Positions 46,289 through 54,345 of a stretch of DNA of 64,000 nucleotides are shown piece by piece. Source of the stretch: Thermodesulfovibrionales bacterium (GTDB taxonomy: Bacteria; Nitrospirota; Thermodesulfovibrionia; Thermodesulfovibrionales; Dissulfurispiraceae); contig JAOAHE010000004.1 of the NCBI GenBank assembly GCA_026415415.1, positions 1 to 64,000 on the forward strand, written 5' to 3'. The position numbers and the translations under genes are program-made. The notes below the pieces were generated by a model. That model saw nothing but the letters and a program-made list of their open reading frames with translations, did not search any database and had not been told where the DNA came from. Within the stretch, counting starts at the first letter, position 1, and each line of letters starts with the position of its first letter.

Positions 46289-46558
46289 ATGTTGAATACT
46301 ATGTTATTTAGATGTCCTTTTTTAAGAGGAAGCAACGAAGGTGCACGTTGTGATGCTTATTTATCGAGGTCAAAAGATAATCTTATTAAAGAAATGGAAG
46401 ATGTAAATATAAAATTATGCATCAATAATAAAAGGCGATTTGAGGTATGTCATATTTATTATGAGTTCCTTAGAAAAATTGCTAATGAAAAACGATTTAT
46501 AGATATTGATACTTACAAAAATAAAATTGACCAACCATTGATGATATGTAAGATTTAA
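46289..46558 (+). CDS. Small cysteine-containing protein, unknown function
   Basis: The 89-residue protein contains four main cysteines in an early CPF ... RC pair and a later LC ... FEVC pair, followed by HIYYEF. Spacing of this kind suggests a metal or Fe-S site. There is no membrane segment or signal peptide. AAGGAG precedes the ATG. The gene is flanked on both sides by YTGTAAY boxes and may be controlled together with the zinc-ribbon gene that follows. I do not recognise a named family. Confidence 0.7.
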   Translation: MLNTMLFRCPFLRGSNEGARCDAYLSRSKDNLIKEMEDVNIKLCINNKRRFEVCHIYYEFLRKIANEKRFIDIDTYKNKIDQPLMICKI

Positions 46559-46563
46559 TAAAA

Positions 46564-46608
46564 CTGTAACAGTTCCTTAATATGCCTGTAACCATTGAAT
46601 TATATAAT
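46564..46608 (+). promoter_or_regulatory. Second CTGTAAC operator-promoter block
   Basis: CTGTAAC occurs at 46564 and 46586, 22 bases (two helical turns) apart. The second copy is followed after 12 bases by AATTATATAAT (46598). The block at 46258 has the same arrangement (CTGTAAT, then AATTATATAAG 12 bases on), so both promoters look alike. Confidence 0.5.
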
Positions 46609-46619
46609 CAGACAAGACT

Positions 46620-46913
46620 ATGTTAGAGCTAAAAATTGATTCAATGGTTAGCTGTCCCTATTGTAACTCTGAAGCCTTTTATAAATATGGTAAAACAAAG
46701 ACACAAAAACAAAGGTTCCGCTGCCTTATTTGTAATCGCCAGTTCAGCTTAGGAGGCAATAAACTTCAAGTACAAGGGAAACCTTGTTGTCCTATCTGTG
46801 GTAAGGCTATGCATTTATATAGAATTGAATTAGATATTGTGAGGTTTAGATGCTCTAACTATCCTGGGTGCAAGACTTTTAGAAAGTTTAAGATACAAGA
46901 GGAGGAGTCATGA
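46620..46913 (+). CDS. Double zinc-ribbon protein related to IS1 InsA
   Basis: The 97-residue protein consists of two zinc ribbons: CPYCNSEAFYKYGKTKTQKQ with RCLICNRQFS, and CPICGKAMHL with RCSNYPGC. The first resembles the InsA zinc-ribbon domain that binds DNA in IS1-type transposition. No transposase catalytic gene or terminal repeat is seen here, so it is more likely a domesticated DNA- or RNA-binding protein. Its last bases overlap the start of the HMA_2 gene (ATGA), which argues for a functional link. Confidence 0.8.
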   Translation: MLELKIDSMVSCPYCNSEAFYKYGKTKTQKQRFRCLICNRQFSLGGNKLQVQGKPCCPICGKAMHLYRIELDIVRFRCSNYPGCKTFRKFKIQEEES

Positions 46914-47281
46914 GCTATTATATTCATAATGTGCCTGGTAGATTGAGAATAAAAAGTCCTTTTTTGAAAAACAATAAAAATGCTGCAAATGATGTAGTAA
47001 GTAGTTTAAATAATCTATCAGGTGTAGACAGCATTGATGTTAATCTTACAACAGGTAGCCTTTTAATAAACTATGACTTAAGAGAGATAAAACACACAGT
47101 AATAGTTGAGCTTCTTGAAGGCAAAGGTTATTTTAACTCTTCTGAGGCAGAGACAAATGATGACTATTTACATAAGACTGCAACTAAGGTTGGAACCTTT
47201 ATTGGCAAAACCTTGTTTAGCACCTTTGCTGGTATGGCTTTAGAAAGGACGCCTTTTTCTTTTCTTTCCCTCCTTATATAG
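46910..47281 (+). CDS. HMA_2-like domain protein with C-terminal membrane segment
   Basis: The 123-residue protein has a ferredoxin-like heavy-metal-associated domain of the HMA_2 type (residues 1-75: HNVPGRLRIKSP, LSGVDSIDVNLTTGSLLINYD). It lacks the usual CxxC metal ligands. The last 30 residues (GTFIGKTLFSTFAGMALE onwards) are hydrophobic and may insert in a membrane. It is one of four such domains in this region. A strong bidirectional terminator lies just downstream. Confidence 0.82.
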   Translation: MSYYIHNVPGRLRIKSPFLKNNKNAANDVVSSLNNLSGVDSIDVNLTTGSLLINYDLREIKHTVIVELLEGKGYFNSSEAETNDDYLHKTATKVGTFIGKTLFSTFAGMALERTPFSFLSLLI

Positions 47282-47312
47282 ACCTCAATCTTTAAAGCTA
47301 TCATCTCTCTCT

Positions 47313-47352
47313 AATTTCATGATGGGAAATTCCCCATCATGAAATTTTTTTT
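47313..47352. terminator. Bidirectional terminator between the HMA_2 gene and metK paralogue
   Basis: AATTTCATGATGGG and CCCATCATGAAATT form a 14-bp stem with a 6-base loop, followed by a T run on the plus side and AT-rich sequence on the other. It separates convergent genes and ends about at the metK-like stop. Confidence 0.85.
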
Positions 47353-48544
47353 AAGGGTGTTTAAGAAAATCAACTTTGTCAGTTAGCTCCCATGGTAATC
47401 CTATATCCATTCTCCCAACATGGCCATAAGAGGCAAGTTTCCTATAAAAGCCACCCTTTATTATAGATGGGAGATATCGCAAGTTAAATTTTTTTATTAT
47501 TCCAGCTAATCTAAAATCAAAAGTATTTTTAATCCTTTCTGCTATTTCTTCATCTGAAATTATACCTGTATTAAAAGTTTCAACTTGAATACTAACTGGC
47601 CTTGAAAGACCTATTGTATAGCTTAATTGTATCTCACACTCCTCGGCTAATCCAGCTGCGACAACATTTTTAGCTGCATAACGAGCTGCATAAGCTCCAA
47701 CTCTATCAATTCTCATAGGATCTTTTCCGCTTAGTGCTGCTCCACTGTGGCGAGAGTATTCACCATAAGTATCTATTGCGTTTTTTCTTCCGGTTAACCC
47801 TGAGTGTAATGCAGGTCCACCCATAATATATGGACCGTCTGGATTTATAAAAATTCTTGTTTTTGAGTCAGTTTTTATCTCTTCATCATTAAAGACGGGT
47901 TTAATAACTACTTCTTTTATGTCTTCTCTTAGTTTTTTAATATTGGGCTCTGAGGGACTGTTTTGAGAAGCTACTATAGTTATGCTATGAATCCTGAATG
48001 GTTTGCGGTCTCTATATTCAATCCCTACTTGGGTTTTACAATCTGGGGAAAGATAGGGTAGAATTTTTTGTAACCTTACAGCCGTTAATCGTCTTGCAAT
48101 TTTATGCGATAGCCAGATGGGTAAAGGCATAAAAGCTGAGGTCTGTTTGCATGCAAAGCCAAAGACTGTTACTTGATTTTTAGCAGGTATCTTCTCAATC
48201 TCCTCATCCGTAAGCACTCTTTCATCAAAATAACAAAGATCTTTTTCAGATAACTCTTTTAAACTGGTTAGCACGCTACATGTATTACTGTTAAAAGAAT
48301 CTTGAGCATAACCGATCTGGTTTATAACCTTTCTGGCTATGTTAGAGAAATCTATGTTGAGTCCTGGGGCAAACCTGGCAGCTATAAATACAATAGATGT
48401 TGAAACTGCGCACTCAGCAATTATCCTTGAGAAAGGATCTCTTTGTAAAAAATGATCAACTATCGCATCGCTAATTTGATCACATAATTTGTCTGGATGT
48501 CCCTCTGTTACAGATTCAGAGGTGAACATGAAATCTTTTTTCAT
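47351..48544 (-). CDS. Divergent methionine adenosyltransferase (MetK paralogue)
   Basis: The 397-residue protein follows MetK over its whole length: FTSESVTEGHPDKLCDQISDAI, FINPDGPYIMGGP, SGLTGRK, SGKDPMRIDRVGAYAARY and GHVGRMDIGLPWE. Some highly conserved positions differ. The usual GDQG(I/L)MFGYA is KNQVTVFGFA (an aspartate equivalent to E. coli D118 is lost), the GD before the C/AGLTGRK motif is LH, and the KVDR lysine is arginine. It may have reduced or altered activity, or make SAM for a local purpose. It lies downstream of the P-type ATPase gene on the same strand with a 36-base gap. Confidence 0.85.
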   Translation of the reverse strand: MKKDFMFTSESVTEGHPDKLCDQISDAIVDHFLQRDPFSRIIAECAVSTSIVFIAARFAPGLNIDFSNIARKVINQIGYAQDSFNSNTCSVLTSLKELSEKDLCYFDERVLTDEEIEKIPAKNQVTVFGFACKQTSAFMPLPIWLSHKIARRLTAVRLQKILPYLSPDCKTQVGIEYRDRKPFRIHSITIVASQNSPSEPNIKKLREDIKEVVIKPVFNDEEIKTDSKTRIFINPDGPYIMGGPALHSGLTGRKNAIDTYGEYSRHSGAALSGKDPMRIDRVGAYAARYAAKNVVAAGLAEECEIQLSYTIGLSRPVSIQVETFNTGIISDEEIAERIKNTFDFRLAGIIKKFNLRYLPSIIKGGFYRKLASYGHVGRMDIGLPWELTDKVDFLKHP

Positions 48545-48580
48545 TTTTTATTTTACCTCAAGACGAAATTTATTAAGAGA

Positions 48581-51500
48581 TTAAATGATTAAACTATTCT
48601 TAGATGCCTCATTTATTAAAAGTGGTGTAATTGCAGAGCAACCAATAACTGAAAAATCAATAAAACTAACCGCAGAGATACCTAACAGACTTTTAAGCCC
48701 TGGTATGGTCAGTGCTAATACTTGAAAAGCTAAAGAGCCCAATACAGAAGCCTTTAAGTAGTTATTTTGAAAAGTTTTTTCCTTAGAGAAGATGCTTGTT
48801 TTTCTTGAACGACAGCTAATTGAGTGAAGTATCTGGCCTGTAGAAAGGCTTAAGAAAGCTATTGTGCTCGCTTTTTGGCTGATGCCATATCTGGCTATTC
48901 CATAACAGTAGGCAGTAAGAGCACTTGCAGAAAGTATAGCTGACTCAAAAGAAATTCTCTTAAAATCTGTTGTATTTATTATTGGTTCATTAGGATCACG
49001 AGGAGGTGAAATTAGAACATCAGGTTCTGGTGGTTCAAGAGAAAGGGCAAGTCCTGGGGTAATGTCTGATATCAAGTTTATCCATAAAAGCTGCATAGCA
49101 CTTAATGGTTGACCTAAGCCTAAAGCCATTGCACTGAACATTAACATTATCTCACTGAGGTTTGTTGAAAGTAGGAAGTGGACGGATTTCCTAATATTGT
49201 TATAGATAGTTCTTCCTTGTTTGATAGCTATGATCATAGTCTCCATGTTGTCGTCCTCAAGTATAATGTCAGCTACTTCTCGAGCAACGTCTGTGCCTTT
49301 TTGCCCCATAGCGATTCCTATGTTAGCAGCTTTTAAAGCTGGGCCATCATTGATTCCGTCACCAGTCATTGCTACCACTTTACCTGTAGCCTGAAGGGCT
49401 TGGACAATCTGTAATTTATGGGCTGGGCTTGCTCTTGAAAAAACCTTGACTCTGTTACACATTGCCATCATAAACTCAGGTTTTATCTCGCTAAGATAAG
49501 TAGAATCAAGAATTTCAAGGGGATTATGATTACTTAAGTTGAGTTTTTTACCTATAGCATAGGCAGTAGGTCCTTGATCACCTGTTATCATAATTGTATC
49601 GATTCCTGCTTTGTGAAATTCCTCTATTAGTTCTTTTACACCTTCTTTTATAGGGTCTGATATACAGATAAGTCCAAGCCAAGTAATTTCTTTTGAGACA
49701 CTTAACAACCAAGAGATAAATTCAACATCAGACCCATTACCTTTTAATCCAAAGAAATTGATCCCATCGAGCATTTTTTCGTCTATGAAGGAATATGCAA
49801 CACCAAGAACTCTTAGAGCTTCTGCAGCCATTTTTTCATTTTCTATCTCAATTTTTAATCGTTCATAATCTGACAGATAGACTTTTTTACCATCAATTAA
49901 GTAATAATTACATAATGACAATACTTCTAAAGGACTACCTTTAATTGCTAATATTTTTGGACTCTTCCCATTGCTCTGTACTATTCTCATATCATGAATA
50001 GTAATCATATAATTAGATCTTTCAGTGCGATGCTTTATGCCTAAAAGAGGAAAATTCTTTCTAAGAGAGATGACATCAATACCTGATTTGACAGCAAGGT
50101 CTATTAATGCATTTTCTGTAGGAGAGCCAGTGACTACTAATTTATCGTAGTTTTGTTTTACCTCACTTTCACTACATAAGGCACAAATTTTAATAAGTTT
50201 TAGCAATTCGTCAGATTGAAGGAGATTATATTTCACTGTAGCTTCACTTTTAATATTTTGAATGAAGGAATCAACTATCTCAAACCTACCTTCAGAGACC
50301 CTTATTTTTTTCATACCAGTATGAATAAGTACAACTGACATCTTATTCATAGTTAAGGTGCCTGTTTTGTCAAGACAGATGGTTTGAACACAGCCAAGGG
50401 TTTCTACAGCGTTTAGGTGTCTAATTAAAACGTTATGACGACGCATATTTCTGATACCAAGGGAAAGGGTAGTTGTAGCTATAGTAGGCAATCCTTCAGG
50501 AACTGCAGCAACAGCAAGAGATATAGATGTTTTAAGCATCTGTAAAAGACCATATCCCCTTGTAATTCCTATGAAGAAGATCGCAAGACATACAAAACTG
50601 CTAATCATTACAAGTTGTGTTCCTAACTCACTTAATTGCTTTTCCATCGGTGTTTTTTGGGGTTTTGTGTGTTCTATAAGAGTTTGAATTTTGCCTATCT
50701 CGGTAAATCTTCCTGTGGCAGTCACAATAGCTATGCCCTGACCGCCGGTAACGATAGTGCCCATGTATACCATGTTATATCTCTCTGCAAGTGGTATATC
50801 CGGCATGTTGGGATTAGATTTGAGAGAAGACGCGTTTTTTAAAACTGGCATGCTTTCTCCTGTCAATAATGATTCATCAATACTTAAATGCTGAGCTTCT
50901 ATTAGGCGAGCATCGGCTGCTACATAACTACCTGGTCTTAATATTAAAATATCACCTAAAACTACATTTTCTGCGCCAATATGTAATAATTTATTATCTC
51001 TTAGAACAAAAGCAGTTGGTCTTACAAGATTTTTTAATGAATGGATAGTTTTTTCAGCATGGCTTTCTGTAATGTAGCCAATTAAAGCATTTATAATAAC
51101 TACTGCAATTATAATGAGGGCATCAGCTAAACCTCCTGTTAAGAGAGAAATTACTGCTCCTATACTTAATAAAGCGACAGGTATAGATCTAAATTGTTCA
51201 ATAAAGATGCTGAATCCTGAACGTGGAAATGATTCAGGTAAGACATTTAGACCATATTTTTTGAGGTTTTTAGAGGCAATTTCAGAAGTAAGACCACAAT
51301 TTTTATCAACTCCAAAGTTATTTAAAATATCCTCTATATCCATTAAATGCCACTTTTGCATGATTTGATCTGAAGAGTTTATAACTGATTTTTTAAGTTT
51401 TCTTCTGCTGATAGAGTTTCTTTGGTAAGTTGAGCTTAAGATAGCCTTTTTTTTAATTGGTTGTGTTTTAGTATCTTTTTTTCCTTCAATGATATCTAAT

Positions 51501-51889
51501 TTTAAAAAAGATGGTGATGAAGGAAGTGAGTTAATATTATTTTGGTAATTTGGTGTATGTAGAATATTTTTAAGTGAAAATGAAGAAACTACTTTGGTTA
51601 GTTTTTCTTCAAGTTTTTTTGGTTTTGTAAGGATACATTTTTCTGTATCTTCAGAGAATTGATACTCTTTAAGGCAATTTTGAATAGCACGTCCAATTGC
51701 TTGAGCATCTAAATGTAAATCATAGAAGATAAGAAGATTTCCTGTAAGGGTATTTACTTGAAAACTTTTTATGCCTTCTATTTGAATGATTCTCTTTTCA
51801 AGAAATTCTCTGAGAGATTCAGATCGGTATAGTCCTTTAACCTTAAACCTGGCTCGTCCTTTAACTGAGTTATGTATTAATTGAGTCAC
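48581..51889 (-). CDS. Large P-type cation-transporting ATPase with N-terminal HMA_2-like domain
   Basis: The 1102-residue protein begins with an HMA_2-like domain without CxxC (residues 1-80). A basic, probably disordered linker reaches to about 180. A complete P-type ATPase core follows, with the actuator motif LTGES, the phosphorylation site Asp507 in CLDKTGTLT, TGDGINDGPAL and a C-terminal set of transmembrane helices. The M4 motif AVPEGLP is the P2A (Ca2+-ATPase-like) form, not the CPC/SPC form of P1B heavy-metal pumps. HMA plus P2 core resembles mycobacterial CtpH/CtpI-type proteins. The ion is not predictable. It starts with GTG, 4 bases after the repeat-protein gene. Confidence 0.92.
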   Translation of the reverse strand: MTQLIHNSVKGRARFKVKGLYRSESLREFLEKRIIQIEGIKSFQVNTLTGNLLIFYDLHLDAQAIGRAIQNCLKEYQFSEDTEKCILTKPKKLEEKLTKVVSSFSLKNILHTPNYQNNINSLPSSPSFLKLDIIEGKKDTKTQPIKKKAILSSTYQRNSISRRKLKKSVINSSDQIMQKWHLMDIEDILNNFGVDKNCGLTSEIASKNLKKYGLNVLPESFPRSGFSIFIEQFRSIPVALLSIGAVISLLTGGLADALIIIAVVIINALIGYITESHAEKTIHSLKNLVRPTAFVLRDNKLLHIGAENVVLGDILILRPGSYVAADARLIEAQHLSIDESLLTGESMPVLKNASSLKSNPNMPDIPLAERYNMVYMGTIVTGGQGIAIVTATGRFTEIGKIQTLIEHTKPQKTPMEKQLSELGTQLVMISSFVCLAIFFIGITRGYGLLQMLKTSISLAVAAVPEGLPTIATTTLSLGIRNMRRHNVLIRHLNAVETLGCVQTICLDKTGTLTMNKMSVVLIHTGMKKIRVSEGRFEIVDSFIQNIKSEATVKYNLLQSDELLKLIKICALCSESEVKQNYDKLVVTGSPTENALIDLAVKSGIDVISLRKNFPLLGIKHRTERSNYMITIHDMRIVQSNGKSPKILAIKGSPLEVLSLCNYYLIDGKKVYLSDYERLKIEIENEKMAAEALRVLGVAYSFIDEKMLDGINFFGLKGNGSDVEFISWLLSVSKEITWLGLICISDPIKEGVKELIEEFHKAGIDTIMITGDQGPTAYAIGKKLNLSNHNPLEILDSTYLSEIKPEFMMAMCNRVKVFSRASPAHKLQIVQALQATGKVVAMTGDGINDGPALKAANIGIAMGQKGTDVAREVADIILEDDNMETMIIAIKQGRTIYNNIRKSVHFLLSTNLSEIMLMFSAMALGLGQPLSAMQLLWINLISDITPGLALSLEPPEPDVLISPPRDPNEPIINTTDFKRISFESAILSASALTAYCYGIARYGISQKASTIAFLSLSTGQILHSISCRSRKTSIFSKEKTFQNNYLKASVLGSLAFQVLALTIPGLKSLLGISAVSFIDFSVIGCSAITPLLINEASKNSLII

Positions 51890-51893
51890 ACTT

Positions 51894-52580
51894 CTAATCG
51901 CTCCTTCGTGATCTACTTTTTGTTGTGATCTCTGGTGTTTCTGATGTTTCTTGCTTGTTATTGAGTACAGAATTTAAGTTTTTTTGTTTTGGTAATGCAG
52001 TATTTGCAACTTCTTTAACACCTTCCACCACACCCACTAGCATATCTTTGACAGTCTTAACAGCTGTATTACCAATAGTACCTGCTGTCTCTATGGCTCC
52101 ACTTACTGCAACTTTAGCAACTTCCTCTACATTGCCTCCAATCTCTTTGGTTGCCTCTATAATTCCATCTACTGATCTTCTTGCGACTAAGCCTACATCT
52201 GCTCCGATTTCTGCAGCACCTTTTACCGCGCCTTTGACTGTCTGACTTGATGCTGAAATTATATCACCCCCTACATCTGCAACCCCCATTACGATGCCTT
52301 TTGCCACATTTTTAATACTTAGAATAAGACCTGTGCCAACCTCTTCTGTGGCTTGGATAGCCCCTTTGACTACATCCTTAGTGATGTCTAAGCTTTCATT
52401 TGCGACAGCTCCTGTTGCTCTTAGGGTGTTTGAAACAGTATTTTTTACAAGGCTTACAATTTCTGCTTCTATCTCATTGATACCTTTTAGGCTACTAATA
52501 ACACCGTCTTTAATAGTAGAGCCAGTTTTACCTATAGTTTCTGATTTAATGCCACTATTATCAAATTTTTCCTCTGTCAT
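51894..52580 (-). CDS. Protein of 22-residue amphipathic tandem repeats
   Basis: The 228-residue protein is built of seven consecutive 22-residue repeats: 26-47, 48-69, 70-91, 92-113, 114-135, 136-157 and 158-179, plus a partial eighth. The pattern is roughly xVxGAIxAxxEIGxxIxxVxK. Periods of 11 or 22 mark amphipathic helices that lie on membranes or lipid surfaces (apolipoproteins, perilipins, alpha-synuclein) and phasin-like proteins. The C-terminal 35 residues are polar and end in basic SRSRRSD. There is no signal peptide or transmembrane helix. AGGAG precedes the ATG. The ATPase gene follows after 4 bases, so the two are surely co-expressed. Confidence 0.8.
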   Translation of the reverse strand: MTEEKFDNSGIKSETIGKTGSTIKDGVISSLKGINEIEAEIVSLVKNTVSNTLRATGAVANESLDITKDVVKGAIQATEEVGTGLILSIKNVAKGIVMGVADVGGDIISASSQTVKGAVKGAAEIGADVGLVARRSVDGIIEATKEIGGNVEEVAKVAVSGAIETAGTIGNTAVKTVKDMLVGVVEGVKEVANTALPKQKNLNSVLNNKQETSETPEITTKSRSRRSD

Positions 52581-52900
52581 TTAGAATCTCCTGTTAAATA
52601 AAATTTTTTAAGGTTTTTGACCTATAGAGGTTTTTGTCTTCCAATGTTACTTTTTAAGTAAAAGTTACCAACTCTTTCATGAAAAATTTTTTTAGAAGAA
52701 CGCATTTTTAATCTAAAGGGTTTTTGTATGGAAACATAAAAATTTTGTTTATTAATAAAATCATGAAACTTTAGGACAAAGTTTTTTGTAGCTAAAAAAT
52801 TTTTATTGTTTGAATAAAAAATTCACCCATTAGATATCATCATAAAGTATCAATATTACTGTTGCTTTAAAATCAGGTTAAAATTCGGTTAAATTTTTTC
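52581..52900. other. Intergenic region upstream of the repeat-protein/ATPase operon
   Basis: These 320 AT-rich bases must hold the minus-strand promoter of the repeat protein-ATPase-metK operon or be part of a longer transcript from 53707. I see no convincing promoter pair, hairpin or repeat. Confidence 0.4.
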
Positions 52901-53374
52901 TTACTTTTTAGAGGATTTAAAAAAAATACCCAAAGCATACCAGAAAGCAGTATACCAAGCTGGAGCTGTAATATTACCTCTACTTATCTGATAGAAGCCG
53001 ATGCCTAAGAGAGATAAAAAAACTATGTCAGCGATATCAAAATTACCGCCAGTCATCTTCTGAAAATGTGTATTAAGATCAGTGAAGGTTTTTGATATTC
53101 TGCTATGTAAGTTTAAAGGTTGGGGTTGAAGGCTTTTTAAATTGAAGATCTCATGTTTTTTTGCAAACTCTGAGATCTTAACAATATCTATTGTATGTTG
53201 AATTAGAATACTGCCAACTTCTGGTTTGACTTTTATATGAGCCAATCCACAACATTCTAAAAATTTTTTCTCTACAAATTTAAAATAATCTGTGTTTCCT
53301 TTTTTTGAAGGAACTTTTAACCTGATTCTATTTTTTACACAGTGGGTCAATACTGCTTCTGGGATTTGAGACAC
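52901..53374 (-). CDS. HMA_2-like domain protein with two C-terminal transmembrane helices
   Basis: The 157-residue protein has an N-terminal HMA_2-like domain (CVKNRIRLKVPS, GLAHIKVKPEVGSILIQHT) with no CxxC pair. It ends in two transmembrane helices near 112-130 and 136-153 (FLSLLGIGFYQISRG, WYTAFWYALGIFF). It is encoded 30 bases after the DUF5132-type gene, starts with GTG, and probably acts with it and the ATPase at the membrane. Function unknown. Confidence 0.78.
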   Translation of the reverse strand: MSQIPEAVLTHCVKNRIRLKVPSKKGNTDYFKFVEKKFLECCGLAHIKVKPEVGSILIQHTIDIVKISEFAKKHEIFNLKSLQPQPLNLHSRISKTFTDLNTHFQKMTGGNFDIADIVFLSLLGIGFYQISRGNITAPAWYTAFWYALGIFFKSSKK

Positions 53375-53404
53375 TCTTGACTCCGTTTTTGCTATTTAAA
53401 GAGA

Positions 53405-53707
53405 TTATGCTTCTTTTGTAGCATTAATATCAGCAATGCCAGAATTTACCTCTTGTGGCTCAATATGGGACTCTGACATCTCAGCTTTTGCCTCAGCAAC
53501 AATATCTTCAAACATCTCACTAACTTCTGCAACGGTCTCTTTCCCTCTTTCATAGAGCATAATACCGCTCTTAATTGCAGCCTTTGCTATAGGCTTAAAG
53601 GCACTTGCTAAGATAGGTAAAACAATAGGAGCCACTATTGTAGCACCTATTCCAATTGCAAGACCACTAAGTAAATTTCCTTTAAGTCCATTATTAAAGA
53701 TTGACAT
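53405..53707 (-). CDS. DUF5132-type small membrane protein
   Basis: The 100-residue protein has a glycine-rich hydrophobic helix near residues 10-35 (LLSGLAIGIGATIVAPIVLPIL). The conserved AKAAIKSGIMLYERGKET and an acidic helix EMFEDIVAEAKAEM follow, matching the DUF5132 pattern as I recall it. Its polar tail is variable. AAGGAGG lies 6 bases before the ATG. Such proteins tend to occur beside HMA_2 and P-type ATPase genes; their role is unknown. Confidence 0.72.
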   Translation of the reverse strand: MSIFNNGLKGNLLSGLAIGIGATIVAPIVLPILASAFKPIAKAAIKSGIMLYERGKETVAEVSEMFEDIVAEAKAEMSESHIEPQEVNSGIADINATKEA

Positions 53708-54079
53708 TTGATCCTCCTTAATACTGAAATAAAGTATTTTTGGATATTAATTAAAACTTTTAAGTTTTTGGGTTACTGATTTTCAGAACGATTCTTCTAC
53801 GGACAACTTAAGCTATTTGAATAAAGATGCTGTACTTTAATTTTCTCTCTCAAAAAGATTAAATATAAATATATAGAGAATAGTAATAATCCTATTATTT
53901 TCTATATCTTGTTCTTTAAAAGTAATAATAAAAGTTATCACATAGTATTTTAGTGTGTCTATAAAATCTTTAATTACTTACCTATTAGTTTTAAAGAAAA
54001 ATTAATATTTCTTTAATAATATTGAAAATAACTTTATTTAAAATCTTAATTAGTAATTGCATCTTTAAGGTTAATTGAG
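53708..54079. other. Divergent intergenic region of the HMA_2 locus
   Basis: These 372 strongly AT-rich bases separate the DUF5132 gene (minus) and an HMA_2 gene (plus), so they should carry two divergent promoters. No clear operator or YTGTAAY box cluster is visible by eye. Confidence 0.5.
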
Positions 54080-54340
54080 ATGATCCTCTATAAAATAGTC
54101 CATCATACCCCTGATCATATTAGGATTGAAGTTTCATTTAAGGAGCATTCTTTGGCAAGACTGCATGAAATTAGGAAGAAAATATCATTATTTCCAAAGC
54201 CAGATGGCATTGAGTATATAAAGCCAAGTCTCATATCTGGGTGTATCCTAATAAAGTATAAGCGTGAAAAGATAGATATTGTAGAATACCTGAAGAACCT
54301 TGCCTCTCCGGCAGAAATTCAAAATCTATTAGATATTTAA
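54080..54340 (+). CDS. Stand-alone HMA_2-like domain protein
   Basis: The 86-residue protein is a single ferredoxin-like HMA_2-type domain: HHTPDHIRIEVSF at the start, then IEYIKPSLISGCILIKYKRE. There is no CxxC pair and no membrane segment. The motif H-x-x-P-x-x-(I/L)-R-(I/F)-x is shared with the domains at 46910, 51889 and 53374. The EAL gene follows after 5 bases, which links this domain to c-di-GMP turnover. Confidence 0.78.
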   Translation: MILYKIVHHTPDHIRIEVSFKEHSLARLHEIRKKISLFPKPDGIEYIKPSLISGCILIKYKREKIDIVEYLKNLASPAEIQNLLDI

Positions 54341-54345
54341 AAGTA

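Noticed and set aside
46620-46913. IS1-type insertion sequence based on the InsA-like zinc ribbon
   Set aside because: No InsB-like catalytic gene, terminal repeats or target duplications are visible, and the gene overlaps an HMA_2 gene as in a stable operon.
48581-51889. Calling the ATPase a ferrosome FezB (P1B-6 type) protein
   Set aside because: The M4 motif is PEGLP and there is a full C-terminal helix set, which indicates a P2-type core. Only the HMA_2 domain and neighbourhood are similar.
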